DNA of 64,000 nucleotides from Epiperipatus broadwayi (GCA_028023455.1 JAQFVV010006548.1:684001-748000); one strand, 5' to 3'; numbered from the stretch's first letter, positions 12,086 to 27,963 are shown. Numbers and translations: made by a program. The notes: a model not told the origin generated them from the letters alone.

Positions 12086-12269
12086 GTTAAGTTGGCTATA
12101 AAATTACGCAAGCCTTTATTTTTACATGAGAGAGATGCTCATTCTTCATTGGTAGAAATCTTGGAACGCTATCGGTCATATTTGCCACCGACTATTATTC
12201 ATTGCTTTACAGGAAATAGAGAAGAAGCATTAAAATATGTCAGTATGGGCTTTTATATTGGTCTTACAG
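12086..12269 (+). CDS. Internal exon of a TatD-family nuclease gene
   Basis: The 184-base exon encodes 61 residues including KPLFLHERDAHSSLVEIL and PPTIIHCFTGNREEAL, followed by FYIGLTG. These are hallmark segments of the TatD metal-dependent hydrolases (TIM-barrel DNases): the His of HxRDAH and the His of HCFTG are metal/active-site positions in the family. The 5' side has a T-rich tract then TTAAG before the exon (acceptor at 12085); the 3' side reads ACAG/GTAAGT (donor at 12270), a near-perfect consensus, splitting a Gly codon in phase 1. No start codon belongs to it. Flanking exons (the N-terminal GxxGLD region and the C-terminal ETDAP region) were not found in the window, so introns on both sides must be long or the gene is broken. 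The sequence has no stop or frameshift, which suggests a functional host gene. TatD enzymes act as 3'-5' exonucleases or endonucleases in DNA repair or apoptotic DNA breakdown. Which paralogue this is cannot be told from one exon. Confidence 0.88.
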
Positions 12270-13387
12270 GTAAGTAGAACTATGTAATAGCCCTAAGTGG
12301 CATTATGTCCTTGAGGGAATATAAATATACCACTGAGCATATATATCCATCTGATTATATGCATATTTCTAATTACAATATACTATGATATTTAATGCAA
12401 TGTCATACAATCTCAAAGCTATTAAGTTCTTATATGGACATTTAAATAGATTATAACACTAGCAAGCATGAAATTTAAATCTGCAAAGATGTCAATATTG
12501 ATTTAAATTTTTTACTTGCCGTTGTTACAGTTCTCTAGTGTCCAAACATTTCTTTTTCCAACTCCTTTTTTTAAACATTATTTCTACATGACCACCTAAT
12601 TTTTTTGTAACTAATTAAATATAGTAAACTATAATTTAGGAAGTAATAATTGTATGTTGTTATTTATTACAACTGGGTTAAACTAATCCGAATGCTATTA
12701 ATTTTGTTTTATGATAATTGTTTTATTTGTGTTATTATGGATATTTTTTTCCCAGCATGATTACTGTAGAATTAATGTAAAAAATAAAATGCATTTTTAT
12801 ATTTACCTATTCACAGGAAAAACAAGTCCAAATATGTTACTAAGATAATTCACAAGCTAGATTCACTAAGAATCATTTTAAATGTACTTGCAATAACACC
12901 CACCTTTTGTTATATCAATGGGAAAATTCATTTAAAAAACTTTTTGAAAATCTTGCTTGTAAATTATTTTAGTAATTTATTCTTACTTGTTTGAACTGTG
13001 AATAGGTTTATATTACTAGTGTTACATATTTGATAAGCCGTAAACCTCTTCCACGATCTGTCAAGAGATCCCATGGATTGTACAACATTATTATAATCTT
13101 TTTAAATGAATGAAAAGGATTTCATTTTTATTCATTGCATTTGATAGATTTGATACTAGAGGTTATAGCTTTAATATCACACTATTGAAGTTAGAATTTT
13201 ATCTATTTCATATTATTTAGTATTTTAATTTAACTATATGTATATATAAGTGCATATCTGATACACACTGTTTAATAAACATATATATTTAACTTATTAT
13301 CATTGCTGTTCACAAACTTTTAACAACTGCAATAAGAAAAACTCTTTTTTTTTTTTTTTGCTTTAAAATATATATGTCTTGTAAACT
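12270..13387. other. AT-rich intron-like DNA, no feature seen
   Basis: Begins with the GTAAGT donor of the TatD exon. No further exon, ORF or repeat was recognised; there are only T-tracts and short ATAT runs. Confidence 0.5.
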
Positions 13388-13700
13388 ATAATGTTCTTTC
13401 TATTGAATTCAATCAAATTATATACTCTCTCCTTCTTTTCTTTTTAAAAACTTTATTTCTTCTCACCAACCATATATACATATCTATATATACATTTTTA
13501 TATATTAATTTTATTTGTAATAATAATGATATAAATGTAATTTTATAGATTCTTGAAAATGACTACAGAAAAAAGTGGTTGAAATGTGGGTGTTTAAAGA
13601 TATGAATATGTATATACAGTTGATGAGAAGAAATAAAGTTTTTAAAAAGAAAAGAAGGAGAGTATATAATTTGATTGGATTCAATGGAAAGAACATTATT
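13388..13700. repeat. Hairpin element H1, arms about 95 bp
   Basis: Left arm 13388-13483 (ATAATGTTCTTTCTATTGAA on) is the reverse complement of about 13604-13700 (ending CAATGGAAAGAACATTAT), with a few mismatches and a loop of about 120 bases. The overlapping ORFs (13511-13696 minus and the start of 13575-13934 plus) are products of the repeat, not genes. The outer end of the right arm is where FB1 copy b inserted. Confidence 0.8.
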
Positions 13701-14436
13701 ATATCACATGATCATCATTTCTTATGCTTGCTTATAATTGTTATTAAAACAGGTAAAACTCTCCATACAGAAGTGCCACTCAGTGCAAGCCAGAGTAATC
13801 AATGGATGCCAGAAGGCTTGTGCATAAAATCCCTATCTAATGCCTATTTATCTAATATCCCCAGACTAGTTTTTAGCTTGTGGCTTTCACCAGTGAGGAG
13901 ACTTGGATCTGAGAGCACTGCTCCTAGATCTTAGGATCTAATGCAACCCTCCAGCAGCCACTTTTTATCTCTACTTAACTACAAAACTATGAGAATAAAA
14001 TTGAAAACACATTAATATTTTCAATCCAAGCTCATTAGCTTATATAGTCCTAATAGGATAGTGGTGGCCATGGTTATTAAAGAACTAAAGACACCAAAAT
14101 GTATGGATACTGAACTGAAATCAGACTTATATGATTATATAAGATAATGAACTTGGATTGAAAATATTGTTGTGTTTTCAATTTTATTCTCATAGTTTTG
14201 TAGTTAAGTAAAGATAAAAAGTAGCTGCTGGAGGGTTGCATTAGATCTTAAGATCTAGGTGCAGTGCTCTCAGATCCAAGGCTTCTCACTGATAAAAGCT
14301 GAATGCTATAAACTAGTCTGGAACTATTGGATGAGTAGACAATAGATAGGGATTTTATGCACAAGTCTTCTGGCATCCATTGATTACTCTGGCTTGCACT
14401 GAGTGGCACTACTGTATGTAGACTTTTGCCTGTTTT
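13701..14436. mobile_element. FB1 hairpin element, copy b
   Basis: A foldback of two inverted arms, 13701 to about 14050 and about 14050 to 14436. Arm 1 carries CAGGTAAAACTCTCCATACA, GCCAGAGTAATCAATGGATG, CAATATCCCCAGACTAG and CTTGGATCTGAGAGCACTGC; arm 2 carries their complements in reverse order. The element has a long left end (TCACATGATCATCATTTC...TTAAAACAGG) and a short right end stopping at TTTTGCCTGTTTT. It is flanked by the 13-bp direct repeat AAAGAACATTATT (13688-13700 and 14437-14449), read as a target-site duplication. ORF-like stretches on either strand within it are repeated in every FB1 copy and hold no known protein. Confidence 0.88.
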
Positions 14437-14640
14437 AAAGAACATTATTGATTAATAAACATAACTCAGTTATTATATTTTAGTTAAGTGTTTTAAATAA
14501 ATTTACTCAAACTATTTTTAAATATTATTTGGAAACAGTACTAATGAAGAAAACATAAATTTTTGAAATAATTTGTATTTTTTCCCAAAAATAATATTAA
14601 TGTTATGATTTGGTATAAAAATATAATAAATCATAATACA

Positions 14641-15136
14641 TCACATGATCACCATTTCTTATCCTTGCTCAAGCTGTTAAAACAGCTTGAGTAAGCATAA
14701 GAAATGATGATCATGTGATGTTTAGTGGGTTTATACCAAACCTGCCCAATAGGATAATGGTGATTATAGTTATTAAAGAACAAAGACACCAAAATGTATA
14801 GATACTGAATTGAGTTCAGATCTATATATACAAGCAAATGAGTTTGGATTGAAAATATTATTGTATTTTCAATTTTGAACTCGTAGCTTTATAGTTAACT
14901 AAAAAGATAAAAAGTGACTGCTGGAGAGTTGTATTGGATCCTAAGATTTAAATGCAGTGCTCTCAGATTCAAAACTCCTCACTGATGAGAGTCACAAGCT
15001 AAAAACTAGTCTGGGAATGTTGGATGAGTAGATGTTATGTAGGGATTTTATTCACAAATCTTCTTGCATCCATTGATTAATCTGGCTTGCACTGAATGGC
15101 ACTACTGTATGGAGAGTTTGCCTCTGTTTTAAATTG
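14641..15136 (-). mobile_element. FB1 element, copy c (half copy plus end palindrome)
   Basis: 14641-14720 is a compact palindrome of the long FB1 end joined to itself (TCACATGATCACCATTTCTT and its complement, centre near AGCTGTTAAAACAGCT). 14720-15136 is a single minus-orientation arm ending GAGAGTTTGCCTCTGTTTTA. A 7-bp repeat TAATACA flanks it (14634-14640 and 15137-15143), shorter than the TSDs of other copies. Confidence 0.75.
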
Positions 15137-15143
15137 TAATACA

Positions 15144-16280
15144 ATTAATAACATTCTTCAGTGAATTATAACGATATTTCTTAGTAAAAGAAAAAAAAGT
15201 GTAATAAGGCATTTTTCTTATTGCAGTTATTGCACAGATTAAATGAAATTTTATGACTGACAGTAATACAATGACATCTATTGTCATTGAGTAATAGAAT
15301 TACAATATTGAGCCAGTTCTGGATCCATACAATAAATTTCTTTAAAAAAAAAAAGAAAAAAAAAGAAGTTGAATCTTAAGTAGCTAAGAAATTCTAACAC
15401 TTTTTTTCCTTAGTTCTAAAATAATGACTTGTTGATAAAGACAAATTTTTTCCAGTACAAATGGAAAATACTATTATAAACACTCTTATGTTCATGATCT
15501 TTCCTTACTATGATTCTAAAAAGTATTTTAATTAGAAGAAAAATGAGCTCTTAAGAATTCTTAATATAGTGTTAATATTCGTCTGTTATGCCTATGAACT
15601 GAAGTTCAAATTCAGTATCATGTTTGGACATTTATTCAAATAGCTAATAATTTGTGAACTAAGATTTTTTTTCCAATAGCTGGAGCATTTCAATATTCAC
15701 CAGAAATCAATATTTAGTTATTTTAGTTCAATTGGAGAGTAAAAGCCTCAGTATAATCTGGATTGATTACATAATCAACAAATTCTTCAATTATTTGTGC
15801 AGGAGATATCTTACAATTTTAGGTTCTTTGCTTATGGTTCATTTTTAATTTTTTGTGATGCCAGAGACCTCTGTGTTTTGCAAGATGAAACAAGTAGATA
15901 AAGTACCAAATTAGTTTTTAAAAACTTAAACATAAATTTCTATACAAAATTGATTTTATTGCTTTGCTTCGGTAGATTCTGTAACTATTTTTGATTTATT
16001 TATTTTCATTAAGCACAATATACTTATTGTAATGTGAGAAATAAGTACAACTTGAATAGTTGGTTATGAATTAATTATGCCCTGTAAAATTATCTAATTT
16101 TCTTTATAAACAAATTTAGTTTGAAATGTCATTGAATAATAACAATATGGAAATAAGTAAATTATTTCAAGCAATGAAAGCTGTAATTGATGCCAAATTA
16201 ATAACATTTTAATTTTTTTTCAAAGAATTTATCACATGGATAAATATAACAATAGGAATTTACAATGTCAAAACATTTTT
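15144..16280. other. AT-rich DNA, no feature seen
   Basis: Nothing supportable beyond A- and T-tracts (for example 15343-15364). Confidence 0.5.
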
Positions 16281-16335
16281 TTAACCACTAAACATCATGT
16301 GATCACTACTGTATGGAGAGTTTTGCCTGTTTTAA
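16281..16335. repeat. FB1 deletion derivative (d)
   Basis: CCACTAAACATCATGTGATC of the long FB1 end is joined directly to TACTGTATGGAGAGTTTTGC of the short end, leaving only terminal sequences of the family. Confidence 0.65.
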
Positions 16336-16695
16336 TGAAAAGAGATCTGAAGAGGTCTATTGGATAGACCAAACAATCAATCATTTTTGGAAGTTTGGAT
16401 GAAAGAAAATTTTGTATTTGCTCTGTGTAAAGAAGTGTTAGTCTTGTTTGATTTATATTAGTAATTTACCTCTTGTAGAGTATATATTTCTAATAAGTAA
16501 ACATAACTCATAAGTTGTTTATGAGATCAAGTGAAATCATATCAAATATAGCTGTTATGTTTGATACATTTTCAATTTGATTTGATTGAAAGAAACATGT
16601 TCCAGTTGATTTTGATCAAACATTACTTTATATAAGACCATAAGTTTCAATGAATTTTTATTGTGCATTAATAAAAAATAACATTAATAGATTAT

Positions 16696-17574
16696 GTAAA
16701 TAAATCATTTTTATATAGCATGATGTTTGAAAACTGTAATATTTAAAACAGCGTTACGCTGTTGCACATGCGCTTTGAAGATTTTAACTATAAATGAATG
16801 AATACTAACACTCAACCACATCTTGTTTCCAAAGACTTTATCATGTGGTTGAGTGTTAGTATTCATTCATTTATAGTTAAAATCTTCAAAGCGCATGCTG
16901 TTTTAAATATTACAGTTTTCAAACATCGCGCTATATAAAAATGATTTATTTACATACATTTAATATCAAATAAGAAGAATGACGTATCGTAAATTCTAGT
17001 AAATTTTATTAGCATCTTTCATTCAAGCATGCAATAGTAATTTAAAGTGATTATTTAATATATTCACGCTTTCACTTTCAAACACCCAAGATTCGCCCAT
17101 ACAAAAGCGTTTGGGTTCGAAAAGATAGATGACCATTCTATCTTTTCCAAAGACTTTATCATGTGGTTGAGTGTTAGTATTCATTCATTTATAGTTAAAA
17201 TCTTCAAAGCGCATGTGCAACAGCATAATGCTGTTTTAAATATTACAGTTTTCAAACATCACGCTATATAAAAATGATTTATTTACATACATTTAATATC
17301 AAATAAGAAGAATGACATATCGTAAATTCTAGTAAATTTCATTAGCGTCTTTCATTCAAGCATGTAATAGTAATTTAAAGTGATTATTTAATATATTCAC
17401 GCTTTCACTTTCAAACACTTAAGATTCACCCATACAAAAGCTTTTGGGTTTGAAAAGAAGGATGGCCATTCTATCTTTTCCAAAGACTTTATCATGTGGT
17501 TGAGTGTTAGTATTTATTCATTTATAGTTAAAATCTTCAAAGCGCATGTGCAACAGCGTAATGCTGTTTTAAAT
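16696..17574. mobile_element. FB2 hairpin element, copy a, with amplified arm
   Basis: Left arm (16696 to about 16820, GTAAATAAATCATTTTTATA ... ACTCAACCACAT) is inverted relative to three direct copies of the other arm starting CCAAAGACTTTATCATGTGG at 16829, 17147 and 17480. Unit lengths are 318 and 333 bp; the third is truncated at GCTGTTTTAAAT (17574). The 13-bp repeat ATTAATAGATTAT lies on both sides (16683-16695 and 17575-17587) as a target-site duplication. As in FB1, one end is long (through GATTTATTTAC) and one short (ending CTGTTTTAAAT). No ORF. Confidence 0.88.
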
Positions 17575-17587
17575 ATTAATAGATTAT

Positions 17588-20500
17588 ATATATTGTATGT
17601 GGATGTATGTATAACAACATAATACAATAAAGCCAGTTATGCAAGGCTTTAATAGATTTATAAATATAAATGATAACAATCAACCCTTAAGCTATTAACA
17701 ATCTCTACCTGTAGTCAAGGCAACCTCCTTTAACAATAAAGGTAGTACCACTTTTATCTATAGTCTGATATGTTTATATAATCACTAAAGATTGCAGCTT
17801 AATGCAAAGAAGTTTAAACAAAATCCATTAATCAGGTAAATCTAATAATATATTATATATCTAAATATGTAAGGGATCTATCTATATGTAGATATTTTTT
17901 GATGTTAATGGTGCAAGTAGTTTTTAAAATTCCACTTGCACATATCTGCGTATAAGATAGCACATATTCATTAATATTATACAAGTACTTACAATATTTA
18001 TTATTGGAAATACAAATCTTTATATAAACACTGATACAAGTAAAATATATTACAAGTAGGTACATAATCTTTTTATATTTAAAATGTAAATATAAAGTTC
18101 GTTTTTGAAATCATTGAAAGCTACATTAATTAATATATATTTATAATCAAATTAGTTACTATGAAAGTTATATTATTTCATTTAATTTATTACCTTTTAA
18201 AAATTTAATTTCAATGTTCTAAAATTTTTTTTTCAATTTTTATAAATACATGAATGGAAAATATTTTCTCAAGTCCTGTGCAAAAGAAATGTATATATTG
18301 TAACCTTATGGATGGGCTCGATGTTTGTCAAACCTTATTTTTGTGGTCAAATGTGTAAAATTTAAAATTTTAATTGACAATAATTGAAATATATTAAATC
18401 AGTGGTATGGTTGCCAAATTTTATTATAAAATTTGGTAAATATTATCAATAAATCTCCTGAGAGTGATAAAGACTCAAACTGTTCAACATATGCTAAGCT
18501 CTCTGGCAGGATGTGTATGAGATTCTAATAGACTCTGCCAGATGAACTAATTTTTAATAATATTAAAATAATAATTTATTAATGTTCTTATTAATTTATA
18601 AGTATAGAAACATTTCATATTTTGTTATTATTAAATAATAATCAAAATAGATTTAAAATCATAACTATTCTAAATTAATCTTTGTAATTAATCCCTAAGC
18701 ATATTTTTATTGTAATTTGAAATAATTTTGAACAGCTTGGTAAAGGTATAAATAACCTAGCAGAGTTTGGAGGGGGGGGGGTCATTTTAAAAAGACAAGA
18801 TAAGAAATAACAACTTCTGAGCTATATCAAAAGTCAAGACCAAGAATAAGCTTATAATAAATAACACTAGAATTTGAACTGAATTTAAAGGATAAGTAAT
18901 TATATTTTGACCCGTAAATATGGAGTAGACAATTCCACTTTCTTGCATGCATTGATTTACTGATCTATCAGCTGACAATTGCCACGATTTCATCTTTAAA
19001 AAGTATGGGAACCATTTTGAAAAACAATTACTTCGTTCAAAGGGACTTCAGATTTAAAACCAGACAAGAGATCGTAAGCATAAAATTTTATTCTATATCT
19101 TACTACAATCTTAGTTATTACACTTATTATGAACCTTTAAAGTTAACAATGATTTGTTTGGAAGGGCAAGAAGAAAGAAAAGAAAAATATTCTTTGTGTT
19201 CCTTTATAAACTAGATATAAAATATTTTTTTTTGCTTGGGTACAAACGTAAATGGGAAACAAATTAAAAGTAATCAGAATAAAACTCTGAATTTAAATTA
19301 AAAAATGAAGTCTACTCTAAAAAATATTAAGATTTACCTATATTGTAATGCATGAATTTAATTTTAAAAAGTAGATAGCAACTTTTTAATTACTGTTGTG
19401 GAATGCTGGAGTTAACACTAGTCTAAAACATTAATAACAATATTTTAAAGTATTTTAAAATGCAGGAATCATTCTTAATTATTCCAATTTATTACCATGG
19501 ATGGAAAAACTAATAACAATTCTTTTGAGAAAATTTTTCTTTTGCTGTTTCAATCAGAGATATTATCATAAAGTACCGCTTTGTTTTAAAAAAAAAAAAC
19601 GGATCCAAAACTCTAAAGAAAAATATTTATGAGCGTTATTGCATCGTTATTTTTATTTGCCAGGAACTTTTAAATATTTTATATACTTTATCATGATAAA
19701 ATATGAAGAATAGGGATGCATCACCTCATAAAATAGTTTGCCAGCCGACAATGATCTCGTTTTCTCTTGTCTGTCATTTTATAGCGAAGTAATTTAAATT
19801 ACAGACTATGGGAATAAGATGAATTATAATAATAATGATTTTTTTTTATATTGTCTATGCTATTAAGGTTTATATTACTTTTTTTTTCCTATTTATGGTA
19901 TAATTATGCAATGAGTCTGAAAACAGACTAAGGTAAAAGTATATATATATATTTGTGTACTGGTTAGCTTAAAGTTAATATTAAATTAGGCTTGTCTAGA
20001 TAGAGAGAGATATACATCTCTTATATTTATAAAAATTATTTATTGACATTCTATCTATGGGTAAACAGACGGAATAATTTGTCAGAAGCATAATAGTATT
20101 TACTTATGGTGACAATTATTTTATTATATGGAGTTTTCCATATAATCAGATTTTCATTTGTTTATATCTTTATAGTATTTTGCCTACAATTTAGTATGTT
20201 CATTTTAGTTTATAGAATTTGTGCTATTTTTTATTGACTGTGTTTCTTATTATTGCAAATTTTATTATGCTTTTTAAAATATTTTAAAATCGTTTGACTT
20301 ACAGTATCTTTGTTGGTTTCATACATTATTTAACATATGCATTATTTGAGGTGGGATATTTATTTTTGTTTAGCTTTTAATGTGAGAATTATTTTATCAT
20401 CACCATTGTTTTGATGAGGATTTGTGGTAGTTTTCATTTGATGTGTGAGAAACATATAATTTTATTAAATATTATATTATTGATAGTATGCATTGGTAGA

Positions 20501-21190
20501 TGGAGTATTATTTCCCATTACTTATTCTGTGAGAGGATTATATTGTTGAGGCTTATAATTATTTTATGCTTAGCTGGTAAAGTTTAATCCCTAAGGAGGA
20601 TTATTTTCATGGTATGCATTCTGTTTCCCTATGTTGAAACAATGTCCACACATTTTATACTTAGGAAAAAGGTATTGGAGTCTGCCATATTGTTATACAA
20701 CAATATAATGTTGTTTGAGGAGCCTCTTTATTCTCTGATTCCTCATGATGATGTCTAGTTATTTTCCACCATGTATGGTGAAGTTCTTGGTGTTTTAAAA
20801 TCATATGGCAGTGATAAGGTAGAGTTAGCTTCAGGGACACTTGTTTATCTACAGCGTTTAGCTAAATAAAATAGTGTATGTATTAGGCTGTGGTACTTTG
20901 TCAACATTTTACAAAGCAAACCAACAAAATTTGTTGATAATTATAAAACTTATCTTATGTATGGCATAATAAGAGATATACGTATGTAATGTCATTTTAT
21001 TTCCATCAGGCAGTAGTTCGCTGATGGATTGGTAAGACATTTCAATAGATAAGATGATTATTCTGTGGACATGGGCAAAGTTTAGTATCCTGTATTTATT
21101 TGACTTCTGGTATCTGTTCCCACATTCATATAATTGATTGCTTAATGCTAAATAATAATTGTCATTTGTGTTTCATATGATAATTGTCAT
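17588..21190. other. AT-rich DNA, no gene seen
   Basis: No feature could be supported. There is a G-run at 18770-18781 and poly-T/poly-A tracts. Short ORFs (17853-18065, 18787-18993, 19005-19214) have the local base composition and resemble nothing known. Confidence 0.5.
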
Positions 21191-21204
21191 TATCACACTA
21201 CTTA

Positions 21205-22323
21205 AACAGACAAAACTCTCCATACAGTAGTGCCACTCAAGCTAGAGTAATCAATGGATGACAGAAGGCTTGTGTATAAAATCCTTATATAGTGCCTACT
21301 CATCCAATATCCCCAGATTAATTTCTAACTTGTGGCTTTTATCTGTGAGGAGCCTTGGATCTGAGAGCACTGGATCTAGATTTTAGGATCTAATGCAACC
21401 CTCCAGCAGACACCTTTTATCTCTTCTTAACTACAAAACTATGAGAATAAAATTGAAAACACAATAATATTTTCAATCCAAGCTCATTAGCTTATAAAGT
21501 CAATAGATCGGAACTCAGTTCAGTAACCAAACATTTTAGTATCTAGGTGGGATTGGTGTTAACCACTAAGCATCACATGATCATCATTTCTTATTCTTTC
21601 TCATAACTATTATTTAAATAGGTAAAACTCTCCATACAGTAGTGCCACTCAGTGCAAGCCAGAGTAATCAATGGATTCCAGAAGGCTTGTGCATAAAATC
21701 CCTATCTAGTGTCTATTCATCCAATATCCCCAGACTAGTTTCAAGCTTGTGGCTTTCATCAGTGAGGGGCCTTGGATCTGAAAGCACTGCACCTAGATCT
21801 TAGGATCTGATTAAATAACAATTATGAGCAATCATAAGAAATGATGATCATAAGATGTTTAGTGATTTAGCACTAATTCTGCCTAATAGGATAGTTGTGG
21901 CTTTGCTTATTAAAGAATTGAAGACACCAAAATATATGGGTACTGAACTGAGTTTAGACCCATATGACTATATAAGCTAATAAGCTTGGATTGAAAATAT
22001 TATTGTGTTTTCAATTTTATTTTTATAGTTTTGTAGTTAAGTAGAGATAAAATGTGGCTGCTGGAGGGTTGCATTAGATCCTAAGATCTAGTTGCAGTGA
22101 TCTTCGATCCAAGGCTCCTCACTGATGCAAGTCACAAGATAGAAACTAGTCTAGGGATATTGGATGAGTAGGTACTAGATGGGGATTTTATACACAAGCC
22201 TTCTGGCATCCATTGATTACTTTGGCTTGCACTGAGTGGCACTACTGTGTGGAGAATTTTGCCTCTTTAAATAACAGTTATGAACAAGCATAAGAAATGG
22301 CAATCGTGCGATGTTTAATGGTT
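21205..22323. mobile_element. FB1 composite, copy e (three arms)
   Basis: Two plus-orientation arms in tandem (about 21205-21590 and 21591-21810; both carry AAAACTCTCCATACAGTAGT and CAATATCCCCAGA) are followed by one minus-orientation arm (to 22323). The junction at 21540-21600 is the long FB1 end (CACTAAGCATCACATGATCA). Flanks TATCACACTACTTA (21191-21204) and TATCATGTTACTTA (22324-22337) agree at 11 of 14 positions and may be an eroded target-site duplication. Confidence 0.82.
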
Positions 22324-22337
22324 TATCATGTTACTTA

Positions 22338-24819
22338 TTAGTAAAGCTTAGTTATACTTTAATGCTCTCAATAGCATATTATAGATAGCTATTATGAATA
22401 AAAATTATTAGACATATCAGTGCATTAAAATTTTTAATAAAAAGGGAATATACCTGTAACCAAATGAGTATACCTTATTTTATATTGTTTCTGAAATTTA
22501 TATGTTCTCGATTATTTATTATTATTTTAGGAAGTTGTAAATAGTGTAAACAAATCTTTTGTTTTGAAAATATATTTAGTTGTCTTTGGCCTTATTGCTA
22601 TCAACACATTATCTTATTGTCTTAAAGTCATCATTAATTAGTACAGTATATTTTATTGTGCAATAATATATCACAACAATTTTGATAAGCTCTTACATTT
22701 AAAGTATATTTAGAATTTATGGCTTATTGATCAGAACACTGTTGATCTTAAGCCCATGTCTTATTTTAAATAATATTTTAATGATCTGTTGGTTTTGGAA
22801 TAACCTGTTTATTTGAATGATAGGATACATCATTCACTGATCTTGATCATATTGCCCATAGTTATTTAATAAAAGAGAGTTTGTAAGTTATTGCGCTTAC
22901 TTTACTAAGAATTTATTTGTACTTCATAAAACTTAAAGTTCATATTACTGTTGGTATTGGGATTGCCAAATATTCTTTATTCTAATTTTGTTTTATGAGC
23001 AGTCTGTTATATTTGGGTAATGACAAAATCCTTCTCACTGACCCAAGTATATCTTGTAAAATAGTAATATTTAAGTTATCTGAACCCTGAGAAAAGTAAA
23101 TTACTAGTTCACAGTTGTAATTTTGAATTTATGGTAATTTTTATGTCTAAAGTTATTCATTGTGCTTTGACTTGAGTTATATTTATCTTCACAGTTTAAT
23201 AGAGTTTGTATAATTTTAAGATGTACATTTTTTTTCTAGTTTTTAAAACTTGTAGTTTATTTTAAATTCATAGTTAAACATTCTGGTTTCGTCAAGTTTA
23301 GAATTCATAATCTGTTTTATTTTATCTTACTGTTATTTAATACAATATTAGCTTTTTTTAGTTCAGAATCTCATTCTTCATCATCAACATTGTTCTCATA
23401 TTTCATCCGGATCTTTCTTTTATTTCTTCATCCTCATTTCATCTTAATTTATTCTCATAATTGATTCATCCTTCATTGGCTCCTATTCTATCATCATCTT
23501 AATCATTCATTATCCTAACACACTTCCTTTCTCTTCTCTTCACTCTTAAGCTCGTTCATTTTCATTATTTAATTATTTGTTTTCATCATCTATTTAGTCA
23601 TCTACATCCTAATTCGTTTATCATCTAATGCATAATTTGAATTCCATATTCATTTCATAGATATGATTATTAACTATTTATTGGTTTTGAAAATATTAAA
23701 TTTGTCTAATAATTTTTGCTTATGGATTTTAAGGGCTAGTTTAACTGATGTCAATACTAGAAGTTATTATCTTCATGGACACTTTGTGACTTTCCTTAGA
23801 TTTACCAATTCACGTTAGAGTAGTTGGTTTTAAGAAAATAATATTTTTATTTTAACATTATTTTTTTTTTTATGTACATATTCTTATTAATTGATGATTG
23901 ATGATTTCAATATATATATATGTTCACGTATTTGTCCAATTTTTATTTCTTGTTTTTTTTTTTTTTAAATCCTACTTATGAAAAAATATTTTTGTTTTCT
24001 TCATATATCAGAACTTTTTTATTATAGTTTCTGTATCTCGTTATATACATTTCATAACTTGATCTCTATCATCTCCGAAACTATTTTCTTATATTGTTAA
24101 ATATAATATATATATTTTTATTTTGAACCCATAAATATCTTTAGATGAATTAAAATATTTTCATTTCTTAACTTGTTCCTGTCTCAATTTCCAGTCCACG
24201 TCTTAAAAATAACTCACTACGTCCTATATATTCTAAACTGATGCCATATTAGGTGTTTTTTTTTTTAACAATATCATTTTCAAATTTTAGACGTTTCCCA
24301 TTTTCATTAAAATTACTTCTCTCTCTTTTAATATAGATTTATTTATATCAGCGATACAAACACGTCCTCTTTTGGATAAATTTTATTTTAAAAATTCATT
24401 TCTGTTTATTTTATTATTTTTTGGATCACAAACTGCAACTGCGTTTTAGTAAAATATACATTTTATTATTTTTATTAAAAACAAAACAAACAAGCAGTTA
24501 ATAGTAATGAATAAAATTATAAGAAAAGCGCAAAATTATTTGATTAAATTATATTAAAATCAATATAGATTTATATACAAAAGCTTGCTTATTATCTATT
24601 GATGAACATTGTGCTTTTATTTAGAGAAAAAAGTGTATAAATTAAATTGATGGATACCCATTTAACAGTACTGTGGGGAAAAATATGGATATTCAAATTT
24701 ATCTTGATTATGGCTACTCATTCTTTTATTAGATATCTGAAGAGAACTGTTTTATAAATAATGTATACAAGCAAGTCTTACACTCCAGGTCTATGTTGGA
24801 AATTTCTGCACTTAAACTT
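22338..24819. other. AT-rich DNA; TTCATC-rich stretch at 23360-23660
   Basis: No gene seen. 23360-23660 is pyrimidine-rich, with many TTCATC and CATCAT words and few purine runs, perhaps a degraded microsatellite. The rest is unremarkable. Confidence 0.5.
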
Positions 24820-27706
<2,887 letters not shown>

Positions 27707-27722
27707 ATAATTTACTATAATA

Positions 27723-27963
27723 TTTAAAACAACATTACGCTGTTGCACATGCGCTTTGAAGATTTTAACAATAAATGAATGAATACTAACACTCAACCAC
27801 ATGATAAAGTCTTTGGAAAAGATAGAATGGCCTTATCATGTGGTTGAGTGTTAGTATTCATTCATTTATTGTTAAAATCTTCAAAGCGCATGTGCAACAG
27901 TGTAATGCTGTTTTAAATATTACAGTTTACAAACATCGCGCTATTTAAAAATGATTTATTTAT
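27723..27963. mobile_element. FB2 hairpin element, copy b (simple form)
   Basis: A 241-bp element of two inverted arms about a short centre (GTCTTTGGAAAAGATAGAAT). The arms carry TTGCACATGCGCTTTGAAG, ATGAATACTAACACTCAACC and complements. The short end (TTTAAAACAACATTACGC) is on the left; the long end (through GCGCTATTTAAAAATGATTT) is on the right, the opposite of copy a. It is flanked by a perfect 16-bp direct repeat, ATAATTTACTATAATA (27707-27722 and 27964-27979). Confidence 0.92.

Noticed and set aside
13740-13934. ORF with KTLHTEVPLSASQSNQWMPE recurring at 14248 and 46352
   Set aside because: Translation of the FB1 repeat arm. It recurs because the DNA repeats, with stops in other copies.
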